In this document: in pieces, positions 13,501 to 26,762 of the stretch
Numbering within the stretch: position 1 is the stretch's first letter
Layout of the letters: each line of letters begins with the position of its first letter
Assembly: GCF_024713945.1 (NCBI RefSeq)
Contig: NC_134686.1
Location: 2,256,001 to 2,320,000 of the forward strand
Direction of reading: 5' to 3'
Source: Dermatophagoides farinae
Taxonomy: Eukaryota; Arthropoda; Arachnida; Sarcoptiformes; Pyroglyphidae
Length of the DNA stretch: 64,000 bases
Notes under the pieces: model-generated
Seen by the model: the letters and a program-made list of their open reading frames with translations, nothing else
What the model was told of the DNA's origin: nothing
The model's database searches: none
Made by a program: the position numbers and the translations under genes

Positions 13501-14646
13501 TCAATTCAGTATATAACAGTTTATAACGAGAAACATTTCAGTTTTTTTTATATATACACTAAAACTCTATCTATCTATCTATCTATGTATGTTGAGCTAC
13601 TCAAACATTATCCTAAGGCTTTCATTCAAAATTAGAATTGAGAAAAAAAAACGACAACAACAACAACAATAACAACAGCATTTAAGAAGGCACAGAATTT
13701 AGTTGATGATGAAAGTAAGAATAAAACTACACTACTATTGTCAAGAATTGAAACTGTCTGAAATCTGATGATAAAACAACAACAACAACGACAATAACAA
13801 AAAGAGAAAAAAGCTTCCAAAAGATAATACTTGGTAGGTCTATAATCCACACTATATAAGAATCATCATCATCATTATTTTGTAATGACAAAACAAAAAA
13901 ATGGAATCCATTTCATTCTCCAACAGCATCAGGTGTGTGTGTATGTGAAACAGTAATGGAAATTAAATTGGAAAATAATTTCAATTCCACACACACACAC
14001 ATGGACAAAATGAAAAAACAACAACAAACAAATACTAAAATGATTGAATGGAAATGAAACAAAAAAAAACAAACTTGATTTGATTGTAATTTGATCATGG
14101 TATTATATAACCTTAACACTATAGTCAAGTGTGTAATTTCAAAATAATTTATCCACCATCATCATCATTTGTTGTTATTCGTCTGTTTGTCTCTTGTGAT
14201 GTTTTTTTTTGTTTGTTTCTTCCATTTATTATTTTTTTTTTAAATCCAGCTGGAGTGAATTCAATGGGCGAAACAAAACGACAACGTACATCATATACCC
14301 GATATCAGACATTAGAATTGGAAAAAGAATTTCATTTTAATCGTTATCTAACACGAAGACGTCGTATTGAAATTGCACATTCATTATGTCTTAGTGAACG
14401 GCAGATAAAAATTTGGTTCCAGAATCGTCGTATGAAATGGAAAAAAGAACATAAAATGCAAAGCGTTATACCACCACAATTACCTCAAATGCTTGGCCCA
14501 ATTGATCATCATCATTTACATCATCATTTACATGGTGAAACAAAGGTAGAGAACAAAAAAAAAACTCCTGTGTTTGTTTTGTTTTTAATTCACACTCAAA
14601 TTTATATTTTTTTTCTCTGTTTCAGATATTTTCGGCTTTAAATTAA
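7522..14646 (+). CDS. Scr: Sex combs reduced (Hox5-class homeodomain transcription factor), three coding exons
   Basis: CDS join(7522..8515, 14250..14545, 14626..14646), 436 residues. Seen: the protein starts [10 protein letters not shown], the hallmark Scr N-terminus; SCKFG (residues 200-204) and SPQDLST (211-217) match the conserved internal Scr motifs; hexapeptide [11 protein letters not shown] at 320-330; homeodomain at 340-399 with the Scr-type arm [10 protein letters not shown] and end KKEHK. Runs of Ala, His, Gln and Asn fill the N-terminal half. Exon 1 ends in phase 1 at a GTAAGT donor (8516) and joins AG at 14249, giving the expected Scr linker with GETKRQRT. Known: Scr is a nuclear DNA-binding factor that specifies labial and first-trunk identity and uses YPWM to contact Exd/Pbx. 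The ATG at 7522 is chosen because homologues begin at this motif; the frame stays open upstream to 7339 without another ATG. AATAAA at 14664 may be a polyadenylation signal. Splice sites were read by eye. Confidence 0.95.
8516..14249 (+). other. Scr: Large Scr intron between hexapeptide and homeobox exons
   Basis: This 5734 bp phase-1 intron has a GTAAGT donor at 8516 and a T-rich tract ending in CCAG at 14249. An intron between YPWM and the homeobox is usual for Hox genes. The interior holds only simple repeats: CA/GT tracts at about 8581, 9841, 12200 and 13020, GTTGTT/CAACAA runs, GAT/ATC runs, a GACGAC block near 13416, and a perfect 34 bp palindrome at 9434-9467. I see no exon-like sequence. 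In other arthropods large Hox introns often carry enhancers; nothing here proves that. Confidence 0.85.
9434..9467. repeat. Perfect 34 bp palindrome
   Basis: The left arm ATTATGGATGATGATGA is followed without spacer by its exact reverse complement. The centre is between 9450 and 9451. It includes flanking non-repeat bases (ATTATGG/CCATAAT), so it is more than a GAT/ATC repeat junction. It lies in the Scr intron. Confidence 0.9.
14273..14452 (+). other. Scr: Scr homeobox (60-residue homeodomain)
   Basis: This segment encodes residues 340-399. The recognition helix contains [14 protein letters not shown], with the invariant W, F, N and R of Antp-class homeodomains (Gln50, Asn51). The N-terminal arm [12 protein letters not shown] and the ending KEHKM are diagnostic of Hox5/Scr. 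The helix 2 stretch reads [10 protein letters not shown] where most arthropod Scr proteins I know have AHALCLTERQ, so two positions match this window's Dfd instead. Confidence 0.95.
14546..14625 (+). other. Scr: Short 80 bp intron near the Scr C-terminus
   Basis: The donor is AAAG|GTAGAG at 14546, and the acceptor is a T-rich tract with CTGTTTCAG ending at 14625. Removing it (phase 0) changes a tail that reads like intron translation (many F, L and I residues) to a compact end, HGETK followed by IFSALN and a stop. Unspliced, the frame stops at 14639-14641. The short hydrophobic ending loosely recalls the usual arthropod Scr terminus (FAHLSA-like). I judge splicing more likely than read-through; an RNA read would settle it. 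Confidence 0.65.
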
Positions 14647-14663
14647 TGGAAATATTGGAATGA

Positions 14664-14669
14664 AATAAA
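14664..14669 (+). terminator. Scr: Possible Scr polyadenylation signal
   Basis: AATAAA occurs 18 bp after the spliced stop codon. The short distance and the high AT content make a chance match quite possible; further AATAAA-like words follow near 14750-14762. Confidence 0.25.
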
Positions 14670-17224
14670 TCAAAATTTGGATTTATTTATGCAAAAAAAA
14701 AAACCGGTCGGTCATTTTAGTCGTCTTCATCAATCAGAACTAACTAACTATAAATAAAAATAAATACACGTGGAAACAAATTGATAAAAAAAAACACACC
14801 AATTCATTTCATTTGCAATATCATTCATACATTCATTCATTGAGAGAAAAAAAAACACTGAACAAACACATTCACATGAAAATCATCAGACAGAAAAAAC
14901 AGCATCAATCTAATCCATTGTTAAATATCAAACATTCACCATTGTCATTCATTCATATTATCGACTATAAATTGTGCAACCAAAAAAGGTAGCAGATTTT
15001 AATTTGAAAATTTGAATTGAAAATTCATCAATTTTTTTTTTGCAATAGATCCCCAGCAACATGCAAACATCATGGTCTTTCGACAAATGATGGTTTTTTT
15101 ATGGATTATTGATTGGCCTGTTTTTTTTTATTGTCTCTTTTCTCAACTTTGACATTTTTTTTGAAACAAAATTTGATGTAAAAAATCGACACTATTTATT
15201 CATAATCATCACATCGTCATCATCATCATTTATTCATTGATTGTAATCACAAACAAACAAAAAAAAACAGACAGAGCTGAGAATTTCTAGCCAAATTTAT
15301 ATTCATAAATCGAATTGAAAAATTCGTTGATATTCACACATATGCATTTCATAATTTCTATTAATCAATCAACATTTTTTTTTGTCTTTTCTTGTCTTCT
15401 TCTTCTTCTTCTTCTTATAAATATATCGACACACACACACACACACATGCATATGTGTATTACAAACAAATTTTTTTTTTTGCTTCCTGATAATTCTAAC
15501 GATTCTGATTATCACGTATATATGAAAAAAACCTTTCTTCTTCTTCTTTTTTTCTGAATAATAATCATCAATCGATTTGATTTTAGTCATATCACAAATA
15601 CACAAACACAGACAAACAAACACACACACACACACACCTGTGGACTATTATATCGGCCAAACAAACAAAAACAACAATTTTCTCTCTCTTTTTCTTATAT
15701 AAATATATATTGATTTATGATCGATTCTGATAATAATTTAGTTTATTCAACAATAAATAAATGATTAACAAATGTAAAGGATTGACAAGAAAAACCTTCA
15801 TTTTTTCAACATCAGAACATGAACAAAAAAAACAAACAAACAAACAAAACAAAAAAATATTTAGCAAGATAAAAATAATGAGAAATCCGATCATCATTTT
15901 CTTATTGAATCACTATCATCCTATATAATCTCATTTGTCATGTTTTCATACCACAATTATTATAGTTTTCATCATCATCATCATTTTTTTTTCATTCCTT
16001 TTTTTCTGATTTTCATCCATTCATCATTTATTGACGAATCGTCTGAATGATTATTAATTTTTTTTTTGATTTATAAATTGTAAAATTAACAACAACAACA
16101 AAAAACAAAAGTCAAATTCAAATCAATTTGTGTATCAATTTTTTTTCCAATTTTTTTTCTTTCTTTCTTTGTTATTGGATATGATCCATTAAATGATCGA
16201 TTGAGTGCATGAGAATGGCAATGGATTCTCGTTTTTTTTATCGATGAAAAAATGAAAATTTGGTGACGTGGTCAATGACATTGGATTATAATTATCCGAT
16301 ATTCGGTAATGGCCAGAAGCGATGGTTGATCACCCATTACAGATCAATTCGAATGAATTTCTAATCTATTTTTATATTCATGAAACTAAAAAAAATTTGG
16401 CTGCCTGTGTTTTTAAATTTATGCAAATTTTATGGATAAAAAATTCATTCATTTGTGCAGAAATATTGCCAAGTAGAAAACAAAATAGAAAAAAAAATTT
16501 CCAATTCAAACAGGTTTTGTTTTCCTATAATTTCAATTCAATTCATATTCGATTGATTAATGATTGATTGTTTTGTTTTGTTGATCAACAAGAAACAAGG
16601 AAGCTTTTCAAGAGGAAAAATTTTCGCCAACAACAACAAAAAAACAGGTAAAGATTTCAAAAAGATTTTAATCACAAAACATTTTGTAGTGGCACAAAAA
16701 CAAAAAACAAAAAAAATGCAGAAAAGAAACAAAAATCTCACAAACCGACAAATGATAAAATCTTTCTTGTTTCATCAATCATGTCATCATCATTCTTCAA
16801 TTGATGATGTTTAAATTGTAATTTTTTGTTTTGTTTTTCTCCTGTTTTGTTGCTTATGTGCTTTTCCTCATTGATTGATTCATTGATTAATCGATTTTGA
16901 AATAGCTGCTATATAGATTTGATTAATTTTACGGTGCAAAAAAAAATACTTGATGATTAATTTTGTCATAGAAACAAAACAAAGATTTCCTTGAATCCTT
17001 GAAAATCTTCACTGCACAGGATATGCACGTGTTTTGTTTTTGTATGGTTGAAAAAATTTTTTGTGAATTTTGAATCTCAAACTATAGATGGAGTTTAGTA
17101 TTCAGTTTCATCAATGTTTTGTACGCCCAATTAATCCGGTTTTTTTTTATTTCTTGGTATTCGAAAAACACAATGAACAGATCCAAACCAGAAAAACAAA
17201 CCGAAGAAAAAATAATCATCAAAT

Positions 17225-17239
17225 ACAATGCGCATGCGA
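17225..17239. promoter_or_regulatory. NRF1-like motif
   Basis: ACAATGCGCATGCGA contains the palindromic TGCGCATGCG core resembling the NRF1/Ewg binding consensus. CpG-containing words like this are scarce in the window. No transcript is seen beside it. Confidence 0.25.
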
Positions 17240-20200
17240 TTTTTTCGTTTTTTACTTTTTCACAAACGATGATCCACCCACCCTCCTTTTAAGTTCACAA
17301 ACAAAAACAAAACTGTGCACAGTTTATATGAAACGAATTTTTTTTCGTTGATGATCGCGCATGATCATTCATTGAGTTCGTCATTTTTGTTTTTATTATC
17401 ATCAGCAACAACAATGACAAAAAAAAAATTTTTTGGGTAAGTTTTCAAGTTTTTTTTTTCAAACAAAATCGCTAATAATTTTAATCAATATTCATACACC
17501 CACAGGTTAATGAATTTTCCAAATCTACAAATGACCAGCTGATAATGATATATATTGTAAATGTGTCAAGCCATTTTCTGCAAAAATGAAATCAGTGTGT
17601 GTGTGTGTGTGTGTGGTATATGTTTATAATCAACCAATAATCATAAAAAATCTTGTGGAATGACAAAAACAATTTTTATGGCCATTGTCAATTGTCATTT
17701 GACACTAAGGTCTATGGACAATTTTGGTTGTTTAATAATTTTATGACCCATCAAATGACCAGAAAAAGAAAACATTTATTGATCATTGATCATTGATCAT
17801 CAGATGATGATGATATTTGTGAATGGTTTCAATTATATGAACGATTGTAATTTATTCGAAAAAAAACTGGCAAGTAAAAACATTTATTTATAACATCTTT
17901 ATTCTATTATTCTAAATGTTTTTTTTTTCATTCAATTTTTTCTTCACAGACACTCTATATGCTATGTAATTGACTTATTATTATCGAATGATCAATTGAT
18001 TGGTCATTGGAAGACCGACCTATAGCAGCCACAAGCAAGGCCACATGTTGTTTTTCAAGAAAAAAGAAAAAACAACGACAAGTTTATTGATTCATATTGA
18101 GAATTGTGAAATGAAAAAAAAACTAAGAAGAACAAAAATTCATTTTTCATCAAATGTCACATGTTTATTCATTCATTCATTTCTTTTTTTTTTGAAAATT
18201 CAACCTTCAACCTTTTTGTGAACAAACAATGTGACCTAAAATCAGCATTTGGTTTGCCAGATAATTAATGATTTTTTTTTATTGTTCATCGATAACTTCA
18301 TAACAACACAGAACCAAATAATTTGACAAATTGATACATCAACAAAAAATGTTCATTTTGCTTTAATTTACAAAAAAAAATTATTTTTTATCTTGTAAAT
18401 CTTCAAGAACAATACATAGATATACAACTGCTGCATATTTTATTCGTGGCCAAACAAAAAAAAAAATATGGAAATGAATTTTTATCGATTTTTTTTCCCA
18501 TTATTTGGATCCAGTTCCGAAAATCCAAAACACACAGACAGCCAGAGAGACCAACCCTTGTATAAATTGTGATCGTCATCAGTATTGTTGTCGGTAACAA
18601 ATATTCTGTAACCATTGGATAAGAACAAAAAAAAATGTGCGAGCCTAATATGAAATTCAAATTTTTTTTTCTCGTTCCAAATGGTTCCAAATGTTCGGAA
18701 AATGTCAAAAGGTGTCTATTTATATAGCAACGATATATATATATACCGAATCGTGTTCATTTCCATATTCATGTGTTTGTTGTGTATGGTCCGTGTATAT
18801 TTTTTTTTTTTTTTGCAAGATCAAAGATCCACACCATGTTCAAAAAGGCGAAAGAAAAAAAAACATTCGACAGAATCACAATGAAATCGATCGATTAACC
18901 AAAAACAAACAAACAAACAAACAGAATAAACGAATTCAAACATGCATACATCATTGTAAAATATTAGGGATGCTGCTACATTCACACTCGCACACACACA
19001 CAACACACACAAACTATATAGAATTGTATGCCATTCGAAAAAAAAACCAGTTATCACCAGAACACACCTAGCCGCATCATTACACACATACAACAAGATG
19101 TGAGTTTGCTCGAAAATTTTTCTTTATTCCTTGACGAAAAACATGGGGATGCCAATTCAAAAAGAAAAAAAATTCAAGCCAAAATTCAAAGAATTTTGTC
19201 TTTATTCACGAATTCAATTTTAAGATTAGCAATTCAATATATTATAATTCATTATAGAACTATTCAATTCTTCTTCTATACATGCATGGTTGTAATTATT
19301 ATTATTGTGGCGCAATGATTTTTTTTGTGTGCTTTTTGAAGGTATTATTCAGGTAGATATTTAAAAATTTCTTCTTTGTCTTTGCTTCTTGGTCATATAG
19401 GTGGAAAAAACTCGTTTTTTTACCTTTTTTGTTTTGTCTTAATTAATGATTTTTTTCTCTTTCTCTGCATCAACACCACACACACACAGACACACACACA
19501 CATCTGAATTACTTTGGAAAAAAATAGGAATTTCTTATAGCCATAGGTTTGGCTGATTATTTTAAACATTGATGAAAACCGAAAATCAGACAGACAGACA
19601 TTAATCGATTCTTTTGGAAGCCATGTCATGTTTGTGATGATGTGGATATATTGAATTTCATATTTTTCCTATTTTTTTTTTCGTTCATCGAGACATGTTT
19701 TTTTTTTTGGCGTCGGCGTCTACACAATATAACCACAAGCAAGCAGCTGGTATTTATTGTTTGGAATTTGGATTTTTTTTCGGTTTGTTTGTTTCATTTG
19801 CTTGCAAAATAATAATAATAATAATAATTGGCCTTAATTATTATTCGTTAGCCTTCAGAATAATCATTTGATCGTTCGTTCGTTCGTTCGTTCGTTCTTT
19901 GTTGATTAATTATAATTTGGCTATTTTTGGCGGTTTGTAAGACAAAAAAAAAATTTTTTTTTCTTCTTCTTGTCAAGTTGTTGTTGTTGTTGTTGTAGTT
20001 TTTTTTGCAATTTATGCATTTTTTCAGAGTAACAAACTTGATATCATCATCATTCATTTATTCAATCATTCAAAGTATAGATATGATGGATATTTGGATG
20101 TGATACGGTTCGATTATTTTCTCTACTGAATCTGAATTTTTTTTCTCGTTTTCTGGCCAAGCTTGAATACTGGCTACTGTGTTTTATGTATCAAATTTTC

Positions 20201-23200
20201 TCTCTGTCTCTCTCTCTCACTGAATCTTTGTTAACAGCAGAAAAAAAATGAGAAAAACAATTCTCCATGCTTTTCGAAGTGAATAACAACAACAACAACA
20301 CCATAATCATAATAATCTTAATGTCATATATGATCATCACGAATTCGTCAAAAAAAAAAAAAAAAAATGAAAAATGATACTCAATATTGATAACACAATG
20401 TACAAAAAAAAAAATTTAATAATCGATCGATTATCGTTTATACATGGATCCGGATATGGAATATTGGAAAAAAAATTAAAAAAGAAAAATACGAGAATGC
20501 CAGCAAAAAAAATAGAGTGTATCCATCATTCAGTATACATGTGTGTTTGTTTGTTTGCATTCATTCATTCGTTATTACCATATCATATGAATTGTATCAG
20601 CGCAAAAAAAAAGGATCCACAAGCACACGGGAATAAAAAAAATGTGTGTATATGCCGAAACATTGGACTTAACAACCAAAATGAATGCTTTGATATAAAT
20701 TATTATTTGGCGTTTGTGGGTATATATAGTCTCTCGGTGTGTGTGTGTTTTTTTTTATTCTTTTCATTTTGAGTTTTATTCCAGCCTGTGTCTCTCTATA
20801 TATCTGACATTATGTGTGTGTGTGTGTATTCTACACAAGACAAACATTGATGATGATTGATTACTTGAAAACAAAAAAAAATCCTGCCTGGTTTTTTTTT
20901 TGTTTTTTTTTTTTTGATTCATTCATTTTATAATATAATACTGTAATAATAAATGAGAAAGAAAGATGTTTTGATCGGTAGATATTTAGATATACGCATG
21001 CCATTGGATATATATATATATATATATGGCCAACCAATTTATAAGAATTTTTGTTGTTGTTGTTGTTGTTGATTCAAGATTGAACAAAACAAAACAAAAA
21101 ACAAAAACAAACGTCGGACTGCCATTTGATGTATTGTAAGTTTTTTTTTGTGTATGTGTGTGTGTCGGCCCAAAAACTACTATCAAAGTAAAGTAACAAG
21201 GTTCAGGAATGCTTGATTCTTACTTATTATTCTTTATTCTGTTAACATTCAAAAAAGAATTGTAGTGAAAAAAAACTGCACATATATAGTAAAATCATCA
21301 TCAACATCCATTATTTTCATTATTCATTTGCTGTTTTACCAAACGACGGTAAATATCATATGTGTGTGTGTGTGTGTGTGTGTTTGAGCATCGTGATTCA
21401 TTATTATTCCGGTTGTACCAACAACAGAATAATGCACAGAATACACATGCACACACACACATATACGGATATATTATTAATAATAACATTCTTTTTGGAT
21501 AAAGAATTTCGGTTCATTCATTCATTCATTCATCTTTGTATTCATTAATTCAGAATCTCAAAAGAAAAACAGAAAACAGAAAATGGAAAAAATTCTGGAA
21601 AAAAATTCCATCTCTTGAATTCGATAATCATGATGATGATGATGAGATTCTGTGTTATTATTGAAAAGATTAGAAATTTCACTTAGCAAGATTATGTTTC
21701 ATTTCGGATACGGCCGAAAAAAAATTATTCTTATGATTTGGAGATCAATTTCGTGCAAAGAATATCAAACATCGATGATTGTTGTTGGTATTACCAAAGA
21801 AACAAAAACAAAAAAAAATGGAAAAGATCGATTTTGGCATTCACATTTTTTTTCAATCAACTCGAATACAAACTATAAAAACCCCATGAGCATTCATTCA
21901 CCACTAGAATTCAGATTGTAGATAGATAGCTTAATAGCTTAAATGAAAATAGTTTTGGAGTAAGAGAGAGAGAGAGATGTTGAGAAAATCGATTCATTCA
22001 ACCATTTGGTATGATTGAATGGGCATAGAAATCGAATCAAAAAAAAAAAAAAAAAAAAAATCACCACCCCAAAATAAAAAGCGTCAAGCACCAAATTCTA
22101 ATAATTTCAAGATTTTTAAATTCATATCTATCGGTGGTTTGTTTTTCGGGAAAAAAAATTTCATAACTTAAAACACACACGCAGAGATAGCTAAACAAAC
22201 AACAGCTCACTGCTCTTCCTGGCCTGATAAAATTGATAAAAATGAGATTCAAATTCAAAATGAATCAAACAAACAAACGAACAAAACGAGAAAAGTGAAA
22301 AAATTCATCTTGATTGTTGTTGTTTCGACGCATTTGCCCTCTCTCTTTATATATACATTTGTATTCAAAATGACGAACAACAACAACAACAAAAAATTTT
22401 GAACAATTCACGATGCACATAGAGAGTAGTGAATCTGAAACTGAAAACAATAGATACCCTCCCCCAAAAAAAAGTGCCAAAGCCCCAAATGATGTGGAAA
22501 AACTTTTTCAGTTTTGAAAAAAATGTGTGCGTGTGTATGCTTTGTCAAGAGTAATACAAATATTTGTACCAGAGTCGTCTCAAGACCTAGAGACCTTCAT
22601 CATCGATTCATGAATGTCTTGGATATGAAAAAAAAATAAAATAATATCCTGATGCTCATGTATCCAATGGTGGATGATATTTGTTGTTATCAGCCATTTA
22701 TAGATATCTATAGGTGTGAAAAAAGAAAATCAATGGGCGTCCAATCGAAGAGAGAGAGAAAAAAAGGAAAAAACCCATTTCGTGTTCCAAATTTCAACAA
22801 CAACAACAACGACAGCAACAACAACAACATGGGTGTTGAAATAAACTATATTTTGGAACAAAGGCGTCATTTGATATATAGATAACAAACATGGACAGAC
22901 AAATGAACAAACAAATAAACTGGACAGAAAAAAATAATTGATTGGTCCATGTCTGGATGTCATTATTATCATTATTATTGTTATTATGATCATCATGGTG
23001 GTTGTGGACACAAGACAACCAATGATATAAACAAAACAAAACAAACCATAAATTATTGTTATTGGCTACAAATTTGTTTACATAACTCTCTCACTCTCTC
23101 TCTCTCTCTCGCTTTCTATCTTTTGGATTTTTTGTTGTGTCCATTATCGAATCGACTGGTAATTATATAATCCGTTTATAGCCGATTGATTCAATTTTCG

Positions 23201-23869
23201 GTTTGTGAATTCATTCGATATGTCATACATTGTTGGTTGTTGACCACCCACCCAATGATGTTTTTGTATTGTGTGAATACTATACTCGGTAATTAGCTTT
23301 TATACCGGATATTCAATACACACACACACATCGACACAAAAAAATTGTTATTGAATCGGGTTAATGAAATTGGTTGCAATAGGAAACAAAAACAAAAACA
23401 AAAAAAAGAGAGAAAAAACAACACAAAAGCCACACAACAAGAGATAATGCAAAAAAATCCTAAAATCCGTTATTATGCAGAAGTAAAACAAAACAAAAAA
23501 AATTCCATTTCGATTTTCGTTTCGTTCAAAACACGCTGACACTTATTATTATAACAATAACACAGAATAACACACATACAGAATTCACACATAGAGATAT
23601 ACGTATATAGTGAATTTGGCAGATCTTGTATAAATATTTATATAATAAAAATGGTACTCCAATCCAAACACACACACACACACATGGATTTTTTCGATTG
23701 TTTTTTTCTGGTTTTTTTTTTGTTTTGTTTTGATAGTTTGTGTTCAATACTGACGCATTGGTTCTGATATTTATCGCAATGAATCGTGAAAATGCCATTG
23801 TTTCGTTATTCTATTTTTTTTTTTTTTTTTTTGGCAGAAATTGTGTGTGATATGTTTGATTGGCAATAA

Positions 23870-23872
<3 letters not shown>

Positions 23873-23903
<31 letters not shown>
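23873..23903 (+). repeat. (AC)15 microsatellite
   Basis: An uninterrupted AC run, one of many CA/GT tracts in the window. Confidence 0.95.
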
Positions 23904-23904
<1 letters not shown>

Positions 23905-25059
23905 TTCTTAATGACTAAAAAGAAAAATACTAGAAAAAAAAACAATCAAACAATCAAAATATGTGCTGGTCGATGGATTTGATTTTAGCAATTTGATGGA
24001 ATTTGTTTATATTTTTAAAAAATTTTTTTTTCGGTGTGTGTGTGTGTGGGTTTTTCATTTCATTTCATATTGATATGATTGATATATGGTCCAAATTGGT
24101 AGAATTTCATATTTCTTTTGCGCAATATCACTAACAACAAAAGAATCAATGGAAAAAGATTCTTTACTAGCTCATAACAGCAAAGCAAAAAAAAAAAAGC
24201 GGGAATCCAATGATGAACCCTTCTTTGTTCGTTTGACGTTTGATTCTCACTATTTTTATCCATTCCTTTTTTTTCTCCTATATGCTGGATTCTTCATTCT
24301 ATGTATTCACTATTGTCATCCAAATTTTTATCATTAAAAATCTTCCAGAAAATTTTCTTGCAGCTGCTGCTGCTGCTGCTAAGTGTATGCGTACATTTAT
24401 ACACAAACATCAAAATAGTCTAGAAAGCAAAGCAAAGCAAAGAATATGTCACCCTCCTACCACATAACAATGTGTGTGTGTGTGTGTATGTATTATGTGA
24501 ATCTGTATCTATCCCCAAACACACATACACACACATCACATACACATACATATTTTTTTTGGAGAACATAGAAGCATAGGCTTAAGGTAAATTGCGTGTG
24601 TGTGTGTGTATGCGTATGAGATATATGAACAACAACAACAACACCACCTCTTTATTGGCGCTCATCATACACAACACTCACAGATATATACTGGACAGAC
24701 GTCGTTTGTTTCGATGTTTGGGTTGATCATGTGCGGCCAACAACCAGACAAGCGATTTTTTTCAATGATCAAAATAATTTTACCATTTTTTTTTTTTTTT
24801 TGGTTTGTTTGTTACCATCATCCATAATCAACATTGAATTCACATCCATTCTGAATGAGATTGTGGATACACACACACATACACACACATCTTCATATTC
24901 ATTGTTTCTATCGATTCATTGATTGTTAATTGATGTTTTTTTGGCGGTGATGATGATGATTTTTATGACAATGACAATGTTTTTTTCCAATAAAACAATG
25001 ATAATAACTACTATCAATGTTGATGCGGATCTATATCCACCATAAACAAAACAAAACGA

Positions 25060-25215
25060 AAAAAAAAATTTAAATCTGTGCTGTGCCAGTGTTATTTTCT
25101 GTGTATTTTCAATTTTGTGTGATATTTATTCCTGTTTATTGCTCGAGCAGTGATTATTTTGGTAATATCACAAAATGATAAATGGATCGACGGATCAATT
25201 GGCCCAAAAATTCAG
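25060..25215 (+). other. Exon-like island with a consensus donor
   Basis: This stretch lacks simple repeats, contains the palindrome TGCTCGAGCA (25140-25149) and an ATG at 25175 that opens MINGSTDQLAQKF before a CAG|GTAAAT donor at 25216. The start could instead be in a non-coding exon of a Hox-cluster transcript. I do not recognise the peptide. Confidence 0.25.
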
Positions 25216-25848
25216 GTAAATGATGCAATTTTTTTTTTGTCATACATTTTAAAATGTTTGAGAACTTTGACAATCAGTTCTGAAACATTTTAATAATGGC
25301 CAGAATCGTGAATTTATGAAATGTAAAAATTTATCTTATGAGCTGAAACAATGGCTCTACTTCTTTTTTTCTCGTTTTTCATCATGGTTGGAATGATTTT
25401 ACAAAAAAAAAATGAAATTGTATGAAAAAAAAATAAGTAAATCCTGAAATTCTTCAGTTTACTTCCACAATGATGATCACACACACACACAGAATCCATC
25501 GATAGATAATGGCTAACGAAAATGATGATGAAAAGTACATTATAAAATGATGATGATGATAATGATGATGATGGCTGACAATAATGTTATCTCACCGCCA
25601 CAAACGTATTGAGATTTTAGAATCCATGAAAACTTTTAGCTTCAAGCGTAGAAAAAGATTCATTTATTTTGTTTCATTTTCAATCCATTTTTTTGCACCA
25701 AATTCATTGAAAAATGTTTCCTGAAAACAATGAAATATAGAAGAATGAGAATTTGAAACATGATAAAATAATTTAATTGTTTTATTACTTGCAGTAGCAG
25801 TAGTAGTAGGTGGTAGTAGTAGAATGTGAATAGAATTCTGAAACTTTT

Positions 25849-25880
<32 letters not shown>

Positions 25881-26220
25881 ACTATGTGTACCACAAGGCC
25901 TTTGAACTGAAATTCACTATGGAATTTATATATACATTTATTATAGTAATTTTTTTTTTTTTTTTTTTGCTGGTCAGATTTTATTTTTGTTACATATAAT
26001 TCAAAGTTATTAATGATAAATGATAATTATTGTACTCACACACACACACAAACACACACATGGGGGATGTGAACAGAAAAAGGGCAAGAGAGTGACTGGG
26101 AGAAATGAAATGAGAACCAAATTCTGCGATTGTAGAATGTGAACTTCGTGTGTGTGTGTGTGTGTGTTTTTTCATTATTTTGGTACCAAGTTTTTTTTTT
26201 GTTTTTGGATTTCAGATTTT

Positions 26221-26224
<4 letters not shown>

Positions 26225-26264
<40 letters not shown>
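26225..26264 (+). repeat. (CT)20 microsatellite
   Basis: An uninterrupted CT run of 40 bases in T-rich DNA. Confidence 0.95.
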
Positions 26265-26268
<4 letters not shown>

Positions 26269-26618
26269 ATTCCAAGCTTTTAGTTTCGGTCTCAACATTC
26301 AGTGGGGCCCAAGAAAAAAAAAGAAAAAGTTTTTTTTTGGTGCTGCTGGTACAAGCATAGCCTATTTGCCATTTTTTTCTCTCTCTTTCTCTCTTCTTGG
26401 ATCATTATTATCATCATCATCATCATCATCATCATCATTATCTTTAATGTTTTTGGCTGGTTTGGATGGCTGATTCTTTCTCTTGGATCGGTCGTTTTTT
26501 TTCCATTTCTGGGTTCTTAAAGTCATTTATATTTATTCTATTCCGTTTGGTTTCTTTTTTTTTATTTTTTTTTTGGTGGGGGTTTGTATAAGGGGCCATA
26601 TATATATAGGCAGCAACC

Positions 26619-26762
26619 ATGGCCAGAGATATCTACGGTTTCATTCGTTTAATTCAACAACCTAAAATGATTTTTTGGTTGTTGTTTTTGAAGCCCGTAC
26701 CGACGACGATCATCAGAATGATGGTGATGATCATCATCAATATCGTTCAATTTTTACCATAG
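26619..26762 (+). CDS. Possible small ORF of 47 codons, unknown
   Basis: The ATG lies in a favourable context (CAACCATGGCC) after a low-repeat leader with TATAAGGGGCC at about 26587. The peptide begins MARDIYGFIRLIQQPK and continues with a strongly hydrophobic middle (Ile, Leu, Phe and Trp rich), so it could be a small membrane peptide. Its second half overlaps a GATGAT/ATCATC run, which weakens the case. Not recognised; chance is the leading alternative. Confidence 0.15.
   Translation: MARDIYGFIRLIQQPKMIFWLLFLKPVPTTIIRMMVMIIINIVQFLP

Noticed and set aside
26597-26612. CArG box (CCATATATATATAGG)
   Set aside because: The A/T core is 11 bases where an SRF CArG box has 6.
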